A stretch of DNA of 64,000 bases from the NCBI GenBank assembly GCA_025200525.1, contig CM045761.1, positions 62,900,009 through 62,964,008 of the forward strand, in the 5' to 3' direction. This document shows, in pieces, positions 12,758 to 24,590 of the stretch (the first letter of the stretch is position 1; every line of letters begins with the position of its first letter). The notes below the pieces were generated by a model. That model was not told where the DNA came from. It worked only from the letters and a program-made list of their open reading frames with translations, and did not search any database. The position numbers and the translations under genes were made by a program. The DNA is from Camellia lanceoleosa. Its lineage: Eukaryota > Streptophyta > Magnoliopsida > Ericales > Theaceae.

Positions 12758-14238
12758 TAATAGATAAGATTTGGTGAACATCTTCTCAAGATGATGAACA
12801 AATAGGATTTGTACAAATTGTGAATCTTCACTATATGAGAACAAATTGAAGCTATTGAATAGATAAATTTTAAACAATGTAAAATTGAATGAGATAAAAT
12901 TTGGATAGATAGAAAATTTACACAAAAAATTTGGACAAATAGATAATTTAGACAAGTAAAATTTGCACAGATACAAAAATTTAAATTAGAAGACAAAAAA
13001 TTTGAACATATATAGATAACAAATTTGGATAGATAGAATAAAATTTGAACAGATGATAAAATTTGAGCAGAGATAGTCAACGAAAAGTCAAACAGATAAA
13101 AAAAGTCAAAGGGTAAAATTAGAAACAAAATTTCTTTTAGGACTTCTCATTAAACTATTTCACAAAATATGGATCTCTTACCAATAAAAAATATCGCCTG
13201 AAATTAATGCCTTATACACTCTTTAGATTATATCCATCACCAATTTTTCCTTTTATTATATATCTAATGATTTATTATATTCAATTTCATAGAAAAATAT
13301 TCTAATTTTTAAAGAATTATCAAAATACAAAACTTAAACATACTGAACTTAAACATACTGTAATAATAACCCGTGCATTACACGAGCCTTTTTAAACTAG
13401 TGTATATATATATATATATTAAAGAAAACTCTTAGATATCCTTTGCCTAATATATTCTAGAGCATCTGTTTGACATAATAAAGAGAAGCACAGTGATTGT
13501 GTTTTTTAATTGATTGTATTTTTTTTATACTTTGTTTTGATCACATAGTGAAAAAAAAAAAAAAAAAAAGTAATTGTGATTGTTTTTTTTAACTCACTAT
13601 GTTTTATGAAAAATGAGCATATGGTTTTTTTAACTCACATTTTAAATGACATTCCTAACATGAATGATTATTTTACAATATTGATTATGCTTTTATACAC
13701 TCTGTTTTGTTTAGACGGTGAGAAAAAATATATGCTTGTGTTCTTTTCTTTTTTACATTTTGTTTTGATTTGACGGTGAGAAAAAAAAAATGTGCCTGTG
13801 TTTTTTAACTGATTACATTTTTTTACACTACATTTTGATGACACGATTCCAAAAAATTGTGATTCTGTTTTTTGAAAAGAAAAATAACTGATTGTATTTT
13901 TTTATCTAACATGTTTGGATGGATAAAAAAGTAAAACATGTGCAAGACATTCTTAAATAAAAATAATTGACTGTGTTTTTTGAAAAAGAAAAATAATTTA
14001 GTGTAGTTTTTTACCTAATATGTTTGGATGAATGACAAAGTAAAACATGTGTGAGACATTCTTAAAAGAAAAATAACTGATTGTGTTTTTGGAAAAAGAA
14101 AAATAACTGAGTGTGGTTTTTTTAATTTTTAATTTTTCTTTTGTGTATTTTAATGTCATTCTTAATATTATAAATATTTTACAATACTAATGTGTCATGA
14201 ATTTTACTAACTTTGTTAATAGTTGTCAATGCACTCAA
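12597..14238. other. AT-rich region of degenerate tandem repeats, no gene seen
   Basis: It holds a TTTTA run (about 12617-12643), a GAT triplet repeat (about 12721-12756), degenerate words of the type AAAATTTGNACAGATAGATAA repeated through 12890-13065, a TA microsatellite (13401-13420), and tandem copies at 13870-14120. Minus-strand open frames at 12704-13128 are low-complexity products of these repeats. Confidence 0.6.
13860..14115. repeat. Tandem repeat, period about 109 bp
   Basis: The word ATGTTTGGAT recurs at 13911 and 14020 (109 bp apart), followed in both by AAAGTAAAACATGTG, AGACATTCTTAAA and AAAAAGAAAAATAA. A weaker related pattern of GATTGTGTTTTTT and GGTGAGAAAAAA words extends upstream to about 13490. 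Confidence 0.7.
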
Positions 14239-14247
14239 TTTATGTTA

Positions 14248-15086
14248 GGGCAAATAACACTAATGATCATTATAATTTGGGGCTTGTGTTATTTTAGTCC
14301 CTGAGTTTTTAATTGTGACATATTGGACCCTGAATTTTTAATTTTGTTCCAAATAAGGACAATTGAAAATACTATTGATTAATTTCAAGAGCAAAATCAT
14401 CAATTTGATAAAATATAAACTAATTTGACAAAAATAAATGTCAAAAAAATATTTTTGAATTTTTAAAAATTATTTCTACCCACTAAAGACAAAATTATAT
14501 AAAATTGATAAAACTTTTAGATATTTATTTATTTATTTATTTTACCAAATTAATTTTTATTACGTGTTTGGATGATGATCATGTAATGGGTGGTTGTTTT
14601 AATTTTCATTAAATTAGTTTATATTTTTCTAAAAGTCAAATATAGCGACAACTTTGATATCATTATTAAACCAATATATTAAATCAAAAAATCCAAAACT
14701 AAAAACATTTCATATATTAAATATATCGATTACACATTCAAATCCTAACAACCACCCATTACATTATCATTATTTAAATACATAATAAAAATTAATTTGG
14801 TAAAAAAAAATGTCTAATAGATTTATTAATTTTACATAATTTTATCTTTGGTGGGTAGAAATAATTTTTAAAAATTTAAAAATATTTTTTCGACATTAAT
14901 TTTTGTCAAATTAATTTATGTTTTATCCAATTGACGATTTTGCTCTTGAAATTAAGCAATGGTATTTTCAATTGTCCTTATTTAAAATAAGATTCAAAAT
15001 TCAAGATCAAATGTGTCACAATTGAAATGTCATTGACCAAAATGACACGAGTTCCAAACTATAAGAACTGTTAGTGTAATTCATTC
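14248..15086. mobile_element. Mutator-like foldback MITE, copy 1
   Basis: The two halves are reverse complements for about 350 bp each: GGGCAAATAACACTAA at the left end against TTAGTGTAATTCATTC at the right. It is flanked by a perfect 9-bp duplication TTTATGTTA (14239-14247 and 15087-15095). A 9-bp duplication is the hallmark of the Mutator superfamily. The element is non-coding and must have been moved by a transposase encoded elsewhere. A second copy lies at 15835-31552, interrupted. Confidence 0.88.
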
Positions 15087-15834
15087 TTTATGTTATAAAT
15101 TTACAATACAGATATAAATTATTTATGTCATGATATGAGTTTGATTTATGCTTTTATTTGATTTTGTTCATCTACAATTAATTTGTCATTTTTAAAATAC
15201 TTATTCAACCAAGTAATATATTATTTAACCTTCTCTTTCACAATATAAATATAAACTAGCATATCCCTCGTGCTATGCACGGGCTTAGATTTAAAAAGAC
15301 TAATTATGGTTATGTCAAACATATTTTAAAATTGTTAGCATAAAATCTACGTAATTATGAAACAAAATGTTAGAATTTGCATGCTCGGTAGTTGTTAGAT
15401 TTTTTACTTTAATTAACTAACCAATAGATTTTTTTTTTACATTTTAAATTTCGAAAATCAAATTTTTTTTTTATTTTGAGAACTTGGAGCTGTCACATCC
15501 CTTCTCACTAGAAACCCATTTTTCTTAATAAAAAAAAAAAACACTAATTTCTATTGTGATTCAGTTCGATTTATACTTTTAGGTCAAAAAATTATCCCCA
15601 ACTATAAATGGATACCAATAGAGATATTTGTGTGCTTTTATCTTTTCTGTTAAAAAAGGATACCAATAGATCTATTTTTCTTTCTTCTTCTTTTTCCCCT
15701 TTAACTGTAATTGTTGCATTGATCGTATTCTATCTCATAATTTCTTTTTTTGAGAGCAAAACAAAAGATGCTTCTATATCACTGAACTTTGTTTATTTTT
15801 TTTACTTTACACTTCAATTATTGCATTGATGACA
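15087..15834. other. AT-rich spacer, no gene seen
   Basis: The only notable feature is a hairpin-like word CCCTCGTGCTATGCACGGG near 15266-15284, preceded by TATAAACTAGC, which resembles the 5' end of plant Helitron-type elements. A similar word in the opposite orientation is at 13370-13395. No Helitron 3' end was found. Confidence 0.35.
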
Positions 15835-16534
15835 AGGCAAATTACACCAATGGTTCCTGTAGTTTGGGGCTCACTTTGGTCCCTGACTTTTTAATTGTGA
15901 TACATTTGACCCTAAATTTTGAATCTCATTTCAAATAAGAACAATCGAAGACATTATTGCCCCATTTCAAGAGCAAAATTGTCAATTTGATAAAATATAA
16001 ACTAGTTTAACAAAAATAAATACTAAAATATTATTTTTTATAGTGACTCTGGTTTAGACCCAACCCGTTTGATGTTTTGGATTCGGGTTTCATTGTCTTA
16101 TATGATTGTTCATGTCTTGTTTCTCCTTATTCCTCATTGAGTTTGGTTATTAGAGCATTTTGGTTGTGTTTGGAGCAAGTTGGTGGCTTGCTTTTCAAAA
16201 CTGTTGTTGCCTAGATTTTTGTTTCTACGCTTGAGTGAAGCATTCTGCGCTCCAGCGGTATTTGAAAAGTCTCAATACTTTTACAAGTCTACAAAACTAC
16301 TAGAAGGGTGCATTCTTCGCTCAAACGGTGTTTCTTGCTCTAGAGCGGTACTTCTTGAGCTTAAGCGGTCACACATTTTGTGTCTGGACGCTCCAGCGAC
16401 ACGTCTTGCGCTTGAGTGGTTTACGCGTATATCAATTTGTAAAAGTCACTTTTTGGATCACTTTTTCATTTTTCTCTTTGTCTCTCTCTCTTTCTCTAAA
16501 CATTCTAAAAACCTTAGATCTAGAGCTTCTCTCT

Positions 16535-17268
16535 TGAGAGGGAGTTTTTATGTACATTAGAGCCGAGCTAGGCCCAAGTGTAGTGAGGGGCTGCTTTATG
16601 GACCAGGGTAAAAAGGGCTTAGTGAAGTGGACTATAGTGTTAGCTCGGTCCAAGAGGTTACACTCACCACGGTCGGAATGAGGGTAATTATCTCAATCAA
16701 AGTATTTGGAGCTGAGATATTTGTTCTTCTTGTGGTGAACATTGCTCTTGTTAGCTCGGTCAAGACTTGCTATGGTTAGCTCGGTCTCAACAGCCAAAAC
16801 CGAAGTACAAGTGAACAATAGTTGAGCTATACAATACATGGGAAGGCACTTTATTAAGTATGACAAAGGGCTAGTATTAGCTCGGTCATACTGTTATCCA
16901 ATCGGGGTAAAACCATCTTACTTGGTTTAAGCAGTGAGAGGGGTGTTGAAGGATAAGCATTATCTTTCCAGAGTGTAATTCCTAGGAGGACTCTACATAG
17001 AGGAATAAGAGTCCTACTAGGATTGTGTTAGGCGAAAGTTATAAAAGCACACAACAGAACCTATGTAGAGGTAACACAACTTTGATTCCCGAATACACAG
17101 AGCTTTTGTCTATTTGTCTATTTTGCTGACTTAGGCATCGGAGAGGTATCCGGCACCCACCTGCCGGCTAGCTCACGTTTGTGTTTTCAGGGAGTAAAGC
17201 GACGACGTTTGGAGGAGCGCAGACTTGATCAACAGGGTTATACGAGAAGATAATTTCGTGCTCGTACA
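16535..17268 (+). repeat. 5' LTR of Tat gypsy element
   Basis: It is 734 bp, from TGAGAGGGAG to CTCGTACA, and aligns with 27681-28406. It contains four copies of TTAGCTCGGTC (about 16640, 16757, 16776, 16878). The 3' LTR has lost about 8-9 bp around 28247, where the 5' LTR reads GAGCTTTTGTCTATTTG. Confidence 0.92.
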
Positions 17269-17270
17269 AT

Positions 17271-17288
17271 TGGCGCCGTCTGTAGGAA
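17271..17288 (+). promoter_or_regulatory. Primer-binding site of Tat element
   Basis: TGGCGCCGTCTGTAGG begins 2 bp after the LTR end. TGGCGCCGTCTGT is the usual start of this site in Tat-type gypsy elements, where the 3' end of a host tRNA primes minus-strand DNA synthesis. The tRNA species was not determined. Confidence 0.75.
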
Positions 17289-17340
17289 TTCTAGAAAGAA
17301 CAAAACCTCTTGATCGAGTTTTCCTCGCTAGTTGGAAGCA

Positions 17341-19142
17341 ATGGCGCACAATGAAGACTTGCCGCAATCAGCTATTGACGGGCAAACCCCGGAAGGAGGT
17401 GAGAGGCGTGAAGGTTTGCCTTCTATCCCTCTCATGGCAGATTTAGAACCCCAGCGACAAAACCCCCGGAGGGATGTAAGGGGGAGGCGGGCTGGTAGCC
17501 CCCGTCGCTCTCAAAGTCCTGAAAGACAGAGGCGGAGGATGGACCCTCAAGTTCTGGAGGATCGCGTGAAGGAACAGGACGAGTTAATAAGGAAGATGGC
17601 GGCAGACATGGAGTCAATGAAGCGCCAGATAAAAGGAAAAGGGGTGGCGACAGGAGAGGGGCGCAAAGTCAACACGCCTTCTTGCCACTCGGAGGATCGT
17701 GATAGGCGTACCACACCATCACAAGCAAGAAGTAAGAGCCTCAGAGCAGGCGACACTCAATCGAGGAGTTCCAGGACTCGCTACTCCAGGTCTGAGAGAA
17801 TGAGAACTGAAAGGTCATACACTGAGGGAAGCACCTATCGGCCCTCGCATACGCACCAGACGTCATCTAGGCACACGGAGTTGCCTAGATCATTTGACTT
17901 ACAGGCTGTTCTTGAAGAAAGGGCTCGATAGAAGGAGGATACCAGGACACGTGACCCGTGCAGAGTTTCAGCCCTTCAAAGGCTGGCCCCCCGGATGCAT
18001 GGAAGCGTCGAGGTAAGAATGCCAATGCCGCGCCTTGCCTATGAACCAATAGATAAAGTATTAGCAAAGTTACAAAGTTCGCCGTTCGTTCCAGCAATTG
18101 AGAACGCGCCATTACCTTTAGGCTTCCACTAGCCTAAGTTCACCACTTATGAGGGGAAGTCCGACCCCTACATGCACCTAAGCCACTTCGCGGAGTTATG
18201 GCGATATCTGGTGAACGAGGCCTTAATGTGTATCCTGTTCCCTTCCAGCCTTGGAGACCTAGGTTTAACCTGCTTCGAAAGGCTACCAGAAGGCTGCATC
18301 GTCTCATGGGCACAGTTGGCAGAGGCATTCGTGATTAGATTCAAGACGAACACTAAGACACCAATGGAGATCGACTAGCTACTCTCCATAGACATGGGAG
18401 ACAAGGAGACGTTGAGATCCTACAACGGTTAATATTAGGAGACTTTCAACCAGATAGGAGATTGCCCCACAAATCTCGCCATCGCGCAATACAAAAGGGG
18501 TCTACCAGTCGGAAACAAGTTGAGGGACTCAATTACTGTGACGCCACCCCTCACGATGGAGGCCTTAATGGAGAGAGTGCACCAACGTATTCATGTGGAG
18601 GAAGATAGCGCCCGTGCTAAGGTAAAATCCAGCACAACAGTAATGTCAGATAAAAAAACTACAGCAAAAGTTAACACGGTAGAGCAACCTAACAGGAATG
18701 GACGAGGCAGGTGGGCCAATAGAGAGGACCCAGACAAAAGAAGGTTAAGAGTTCGCATAGCCATGACCACAATGTTCAAAAAACCAATCTACCGAATTCT
18801 AAGTGAGATACGCAACGAACCTTTCGTCCGATGGCCAGCTAAGTTAGGAGAAGCACAAAAGGACTATGACGAGAGGTCTCGGTGCACCTTCCATGATGAA
18901 AAGGGGCACCGCACTGAAAATTGTACGCCGTTGAGACAGCATTTGTAGGAGTTAGTGGCAGCCGGGCACCTGGACCAGTACATAGAAGGAGGAACACACC
19001 CAGGCCCCCAGGACCACAACAACCCAAACAGGATGCTGGTTGACGTTCCACCTCAAGGTGTAATTAACGTAATACATGGGATATTCGAACCTGAGCGGGT
19101 ATGTGAGCTCAGGGAGCACTTAAGGGAGGTGTTAAGTGCATA
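17341..19142 (+). pseudogene. Tat element gag remnant
   Basis: The ATG at 17341 opens MAHNEDLPQ. The N-terminal 180 residues are Arg/Ser-rich and charged, with a short coiled coil (KEQDELIRKMAADMESMKRQ, residues about 80-100). The retrotransposon gag domain runs about 18140-18640. A zinc-knuckle-like CTFHDEKGHRTENC lies near 18883-18925. Gag coats the RNA in the particle. In-frame stops occur at 17929-17931, about 18130, 18376-18378, about 18430 and 18946-18948, so no full-length product is possible. Confidence 0.87.
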
Positions 19143-19157
19143 ACCTGCCATCAAAAA

Positions 19158-19673
19158 ATGAGAACCAAGGCCACAAATGTCATATCTTTTTCAGACAAAG
19201 ATTTAGCAATGACATATTGCCCTCACAATAATGCACTGGTTGTCACTCTACGCATCAAGAATTTCGACATCAAGCGGATTTTGATCGATCAAGGAAACTC
19301 ATGTGAGATAATGTATTACGAAACCTTCAAACAACTAAAACTGGAGGACAAAGACATGGCACCTGCAACATCTCCCCTAATCGGATTCAACTTGATGCCA
19401 GAGTGGCCAGTGGACAAGATAATCCTCCCGATTAAAGCGGGAACCATGACGAAACAAGTGGAATTCTGGGTATTGAAAGTCCCTTCCACTTACAACATAA
19501 TTTTGGAGTGGACATGGTTGCATACCATGCCATCGGTAATGTCAACCTACCATCAAGTATTGCGGTTCCCCAATGAAGCTGGAGTAATTGAAGAGGTCTT
19601 TGGAAACCAAATTATGTCCAAACAGTGCTTCGTCACAGTAAATGGCAGTTGCGCTGCAAAAAGGTATATATAG
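19158..19673 (+). pseudogene. Tat element aspartic protease region
   Basis: The frame contains ILIDQGNSCEIMYYETF near residues 42-58, the plant gypsy retropepsin active-site region (usually D-x-G-S/T-S). It cleaves the gag-pol polyprotein. It is followed after a TAG (19671-19673) by the RT frame in the same phase. It is part of the element's pol, not a separate gene. Confidence 0.8.
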
Positions 19674-21269
19674 ATGGTGGAAGAGCCTGAGAGCAATGAA
19701 CTATTTACGGATGTTGGCAAGGAAACTGAACAAAAGGCAGTGGAAGACTTGGTACAGGTAAGGGTAGAGGAAAAAGACCCAGAAAAGTTCTTTTTACTCG
19801 GCTCGTCTTTGTCCAGCACTGAGAGAATAGAGGTCATAGAATTCTTAACCTCTAACATCGAAGTGTTTGCCTGGACATCGTATGACATGCCTGGCATTGA
19901 CCCAAACTTCATCTGTCACCAACTGAACGTCCACCCAACTGCTAGACCAGTTATACAACGCACTCGCAGATCAGCACTTTACCATGCCGAGATAGTGGCG
20001 GAAGAAGTGGAAAACTTGCTAGAGGCAGGAGCTATCAGAGAAGTGCACTATCCCAGGTGGATCTCCAATACCGTAGTAGTGCCAAAGAAAAACAGAAAAT
20101 GGCGTGTCTGCGTGGACTACAAAATAGTCAACAAGGCATGCCCAAAGGACAGCTTTCCCCTACCACAGATAGACCAACTGGTAGACCTGACGGCGGGACA
20201 CAATCGACTTAGTTTCCTTGACGCGTACAGAGGTTACCATCAGATAGCTATGTATGAACCAGATCAGGAGGTCACATCTTTTACAACGCCTAGAGGATTG
20301 TATTGTTACAAGGTCATGCCCTTTGGCCTAAAAAACACAAGGGCAACATTCCAACGGATGGTCACCAAGATGTTTGAACCATTGTTAGGCAGAACAATGG
20401 AGGCTTACATAGATGACATGGTGGTCAAAAGCAAGGATGAGAACGACCATCTCAGGGACCTAGATGAAATGTTCCAGACTCTGAAGAAGAACAAGTTGTG
20501 ACTAAATGCATCCAAGTGTGCATTCGGCGTAGAATCAGGCAAATTCTTAGGCTTTTTGGTGACCAACCGAGGTATAGAAGCAGACCCTTCTCAGATCAAA
20601 GCAATCCAGGATCTTGAGAGGCCCAACACAGTCAAGGAGGTGTAGCATCTCACTGGTCTAGTAGCCGCGCTCAATCGGTTGATAAGTCGGTCGTCAGACA
20701 GATGTCGACCATTCTTCCAAGCATTAAAGGCCAAGTTTGAGTGGGATGAAGAATGCAACCGCGCCCTAGAAAGCCTAAAAGAGTACACGTCTTCTCCACC
20801 GTTGCTAGTAACCCCAATACCTAGAGAAGAGCTCTTTTTGTACCTGGCAGTTTCACAACACACAGTCAGTACAGTGTTGGTCAGAGCAGAAGGAATCCAA
20901 CACCTACCCATCTTTTATGTTAGCAAAACCTTGCTAGGCGCAGAAACCAGGTACCTACCATTGGAAAAACTGGCCTTAGCCTTGATAATGGCCTCAAGGA
21001 AGCTGTCGCATTACTTCCACGCCCACACCATAATCGTCCTAACTGCTTTTCCCTTAAAAGCCTTGTTTGAGAGAACAAACTTTTCTAGGCGAATCTTGAA
21101 ATGGGCGGTGGAATTGGGACAATTAGATATCAAGTTTCAGCCCAGAACGGCAATAAAAGCCCAAGCTTTGGCAGACTTTGTGGCAGAGTTCACACCAGGA
21201 AGTCATCATATCTACCCAATTAACTTGGTACTGTACAGAATGGGGCGGAAAATGCCGCAGAAATCATAA
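19674..21269 (+). pseudogene. Tat element reverse transcriptase and first RNase H
   Basis: RT motifs are intact in order: WISNTVVVPKK, WRVCVDYK, SFLDAYRGYHQI, the catalytic YIDDM (near 20410-20424) and MPFGLKN. The thumb and RNase H part follows ([40 protein letters not shown]). It copies element RNA to DNA. Stops at 20499-20501 (TGA) and 20643-20645 (TAG) break the frame. It ends at the ADFVAEF motif typical of Tat elements, after which the linker begins. Confidence 0.9.
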
Positions 21270-21375
21270 CCCTAATTGAGATACCCAGCCACATTGCAAA
21301 CCACACAGGCTTGAAGATCAAGAGGGAGGAATAAACCATGCCATTCCCAGTAAGGACTCATCGACAAGTGAAGAC

Positions 21376-21774
21376 TTGGGGCAGTCAGATAATAAAAAGC
21401 AAACCCCAACAACAGCTGTGGACTTGGAAGAAAACAACACTCATGACCCCAAGACATCATCCGACCCCTCCACTTGCTGGAAGCTATTCGTTGGAGAGAT
21501 GTGGAAGCTCTTCGTGGATGGAGCATCCAATAGGCATGGTGCAGAACTTGGCATAGTCCTCATCTCACCAGATGGCCTAATAGTGGAACAAGCAGTCAAC
21601 CTTGGCTTCCCAGCATCAAACAATGAGGCGGAGTATGAAGCACTCGTAGCAGGCCTAAAATCAGCACTCTTCATGCAGGCCACCGAGCTAATGGTTTACA
21701 GTGACTCCCAGCTGGTAGTAAACCAGATTTCAGGCGACTACGAAGCAAAAGATGAAAGGATGGCAAAGTATTAA
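21376..21774 (+). pseudogene. Tat element second (archaeal-like) RNase H
   Basis: [37 protein letters not shown] and [12 protein letters not shown] give the D, E and D residues expected of an RNase H of the archaeal-like type (aRNH). Possession of this extra domain downstream of the first RNase H is a recognised Tat trait. The frame ends at TAA 21772-21774, and the linker continues in another frame, so it is broken. Confidence 0.88.
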
Positions 21775-22087
21775 GAGTTAGTCAAAAGGGAAATCATGAA
21801 ATTCGAAGTAGTGCGAATAGAGCGATTAGTAGGAAGAAAAGCGAGTAGACGAACTAGCAGGCTTTGTTTTGATGGCAGATACATCCATCCCATATCCATT
21901 ACTGACCGACTTCCTACCAAGACCAAGCATTGAAGAACCCGAAGTAACTGAGGTACATTGCGCCGAACTAGGCCCCTCATGGATGGATCCCATTATAGTA
22001 TTCTTAAAAGATGGCGTCTTACCTGAAGAGAAGAAAGAAGCCAACAAGATCAGAGCAAAGTCATAACGATTTTGGCTCTCCCCATCA

Positions 22088-23217
22088 ATGGCCTTGTACA
22101 AAAAATCCTTCACAGGACCTTACTTGAAATGTGTCCATCCCAGCAAGGTTGAAGCATTCTTGTTCGAGATACACAAAGGCGTATGCGGAAGCCACCAAGG
22201 GGAAAGATCATTGGCCTACAGAGCAATTTCGCAAGGATATTGGTGGCCTTACATGCAAGCAGATTCAGAGAAGTATGTCAAGAAGTGCGAGAAATGTCAG
22301 AAGTTCGCACACCAAATACATCAACCAGCCAGAGAGCTTCTACCATTAACTAGCCCATGGCCCTTCGCAATGTGGGGCTTGGACATAGTAGGACTACTTC
22401 CAACGGCGCCCGGCAACAAAAAGTTCTTTCTCGCAGCAATAGACTACTTTACAAAATGGGTGGAAGCAGAAGCACTCGCCTCAATAAAAGAGAAAGATGT
22501 AAAGAAGTTCGTCTGGCAGAATATCATCACTCGGTTTGGCATACCTAAGGCTCTAATATCAAACAATGGCACTCAGTTCGATGGAAAAATTTTTAGAGGC
22601 TTTTGTGAAGAGTACAAGATAGAATTCTACAACTCTACACCAGCATATCCCCAAGCAAATGGCCAGGCAGAAACATCAAACAAAGTCGTCTTAGATGGAT
22701 TGAAGAAAATGCTGGAGAAAGCAAAAGGCAAGTGGGCTGAGGAGCTCCCTCATGTTTTATCGGCTTACCGTACTACACCTCGGCGAGCAATTAGAGAAAC
22801 ACCTTTTTCCTTGGCCTATGGCATGGAAGCAGTAATCCCATTGGAAGTCGGCCTCCCCACTATTAGAAGTGAAAATTTTGACCTAGACTTAAATGGAGAA
22901 GCCATAGCATTGGAGCTCGACCTTGCAGAAGAGAGAAGAGAAAAACCTTGGTTCACATCGCCTCATACCGGCAAGAGTTATCCAGAAAATATAACAAGAC
23001 AGTACATCCGAGGCAATTCAAGATTGGAGATTGGGTGCTGCGCAAAGTAATGGGAAATACTCTGGTACCAGGAGATGGCAAGTTAGGGCCTAATTGGGAA
23101 GGTCTATACAAAGTGGTTGGCTTAGCAGGAAAATGGACATATCATTTGGAAGATGAAGACAACAAGGCAATTCCCAGGCCATGGAACACTGCCAATCTCA
23201 AACTGTTTTATTTTTAG
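22088..23217 (+). pseudogene. Tat element integrase
   Basis: The zinc finger (H-x-H-x-C-x2-C; KKCEKCQKF near 22281) is followed by the catalytic core: WGLDIVG gives the first acidic residue and QANGQAE the glutamate. The usual second aspartate is replaced: the motif reads LISNNGTQF (near 22553-22579), where D-N-G is expected. A frameshift near 22950-23040 moves the C-terminal domain to another frame (GPNWEGLYKV, then LKLFYF and stop at 23215-23217). The changed active-site residue and the frameshift make it inactive. Confidence 0.9.
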
Positions 23218-23314
23218 TTCTTTTTTAAAATACTTGTTATTTTTCTTCTTTCAATAAAACAAGTAGTTCTCTTTTCAGTATGATTCTTTCTTCTGTAAAA
23301 GTTATTTCGGTGAA

Positions 23315-24345
23315 ACTAGGGGCAATGAAAAATAGAGTTGGCAGGAATAACCAACTTTGAGCTCTCTTCAGCCAAGATCAGGATCTAGGCTGAAGAAGTT
23401 TGGCAGGAATAACCAAACACTTGGCTCTAAGTTGGTAGGAATAACCAACTTTGAGCTCTCTTCAGCCAAGATCAGGATCTAGGCTGAAGAAGGTTGGCAG
23501 GAATAACCAACACTTGGCTCTAAGTTGGCAGGAATAACCAACTTTGAGTTCTCTTCAGCCAAGATCAGGATCTAGGCTGAAAAAGTTTGGCAGGAATAAC
23601 CAAACACTTGGCTCTAAGTTGGCAGGAATAACCAACTTTGAGCTCTCTACAACCAAGATCAGGACCTTGGCTGAAGAAGTTGGCAGGAATAACCAACACT
23701 TGGCTCTAAGTTGGCAGGAATAACCAACTTTGAGCTCTCTTCAGCCAAGATTAGGATCTAAATTTGAAGAAGTTTGGCAGGAATAACCAAACACTTGGCT
23801 CTAAGTTGGCAGGAATAACCAATTTTGAGCTCTCTTTAGCCAAGATCAGGATCTGAAATTTGAAGAGAATAACCAACACTTGGCTCTCTGACCAAGATTA
23901 GGATCTCCAAGAGAGAAGTTGGCAGGAATAACCAACACTTGGCTCTAAGTTGGCAGGAATAACCAACTTTGAGCTCTCTTCAACCAAGATCAGGATCTAG
24001 GCTGAAGAAGTTTGGCAGGAATAACCAAACACTTGGCTCTAAGTTGGCAAGAATAACCAACTTTGAGCTCTCTTTAGCCAAGATTAGGGTCTAAGCTGAA
24101 GAGGTTGGTTGGAATAACCAAGTTTGAGTACTTTTCAGCCGAGATAAGGATCTAGGCTGAAGAGTGGTTGGCTGGAATAACCAACTTTGAGTACTCTTCA
24201 GCCGATATAAGGATCTAGGCTGAAGAGTGATTGGCTGGAATAAACAACTTTGAGTACTCTTCAGCCGAGATAAGAATCTAGGCTGAAGAGTGGTTGGCTG
24301 GAATAACCAACTTTGGGTACCCAGCCGAAATAAGGATCTCGACTG
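23315..24345 (+). repeat. Tandem repeat array in the 3' region of the Tat element
   Basis: About eight units of roughly 94 bp, each made of a 62-bp part (GTTGGCAGGAATAACCAACT, TTGAGCTCTCTTCAGCCAAG, ATCAGGATCTAGGCTGAAGA) and a 31-bp part (TTTGGCAGGAATAACCAAAC, ACTTGGCTCTAA), run from about 23335 to 24095. About four units of a 62-bp variant with GTACTCTTCAGCCGAGATAA follow to about 24345. Tandem arrays in this position are known from Tat/Ogre-type elements and can seed satellite DNA. Confidence 0.9.
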
Positions 24346-24590
24346 AAGAAACATGGCAGGTCTGAACAAACAGATTATAATGTTCCAAGACCGAGATAAG
24401 TATCTCGGCGAGAATGGAAAAAGGTAAAACTTAATACAAATTACAGTTGAAAAATAGTACAGGTATGGAACAAACCGAACAAAAAGAAGAAGATTTTCAT
24501 TCAAAATTCAAATCAAAAGTACAAAAGGTAGGGCCTCAGCCTGGTTACAAATTTCTTACAGTTGTCATCTAAAGAAAAGAAAATACATGA

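Noticed and set aside
12704..13128. Minus-strand frames rich in Phe, Leu, Cys and Ser
   Set aside because: Low-complexity product of degenerate AAAATTTG and GAT repeats; no domain and no splice structure.
23315..24345. CRISPR-like look of regularly spaced repeats
   Set aside because: Plant nuclear context, repeat units contiguous with related 'spacers', and position in the 3' region of a Tat element; it is a tandem array.
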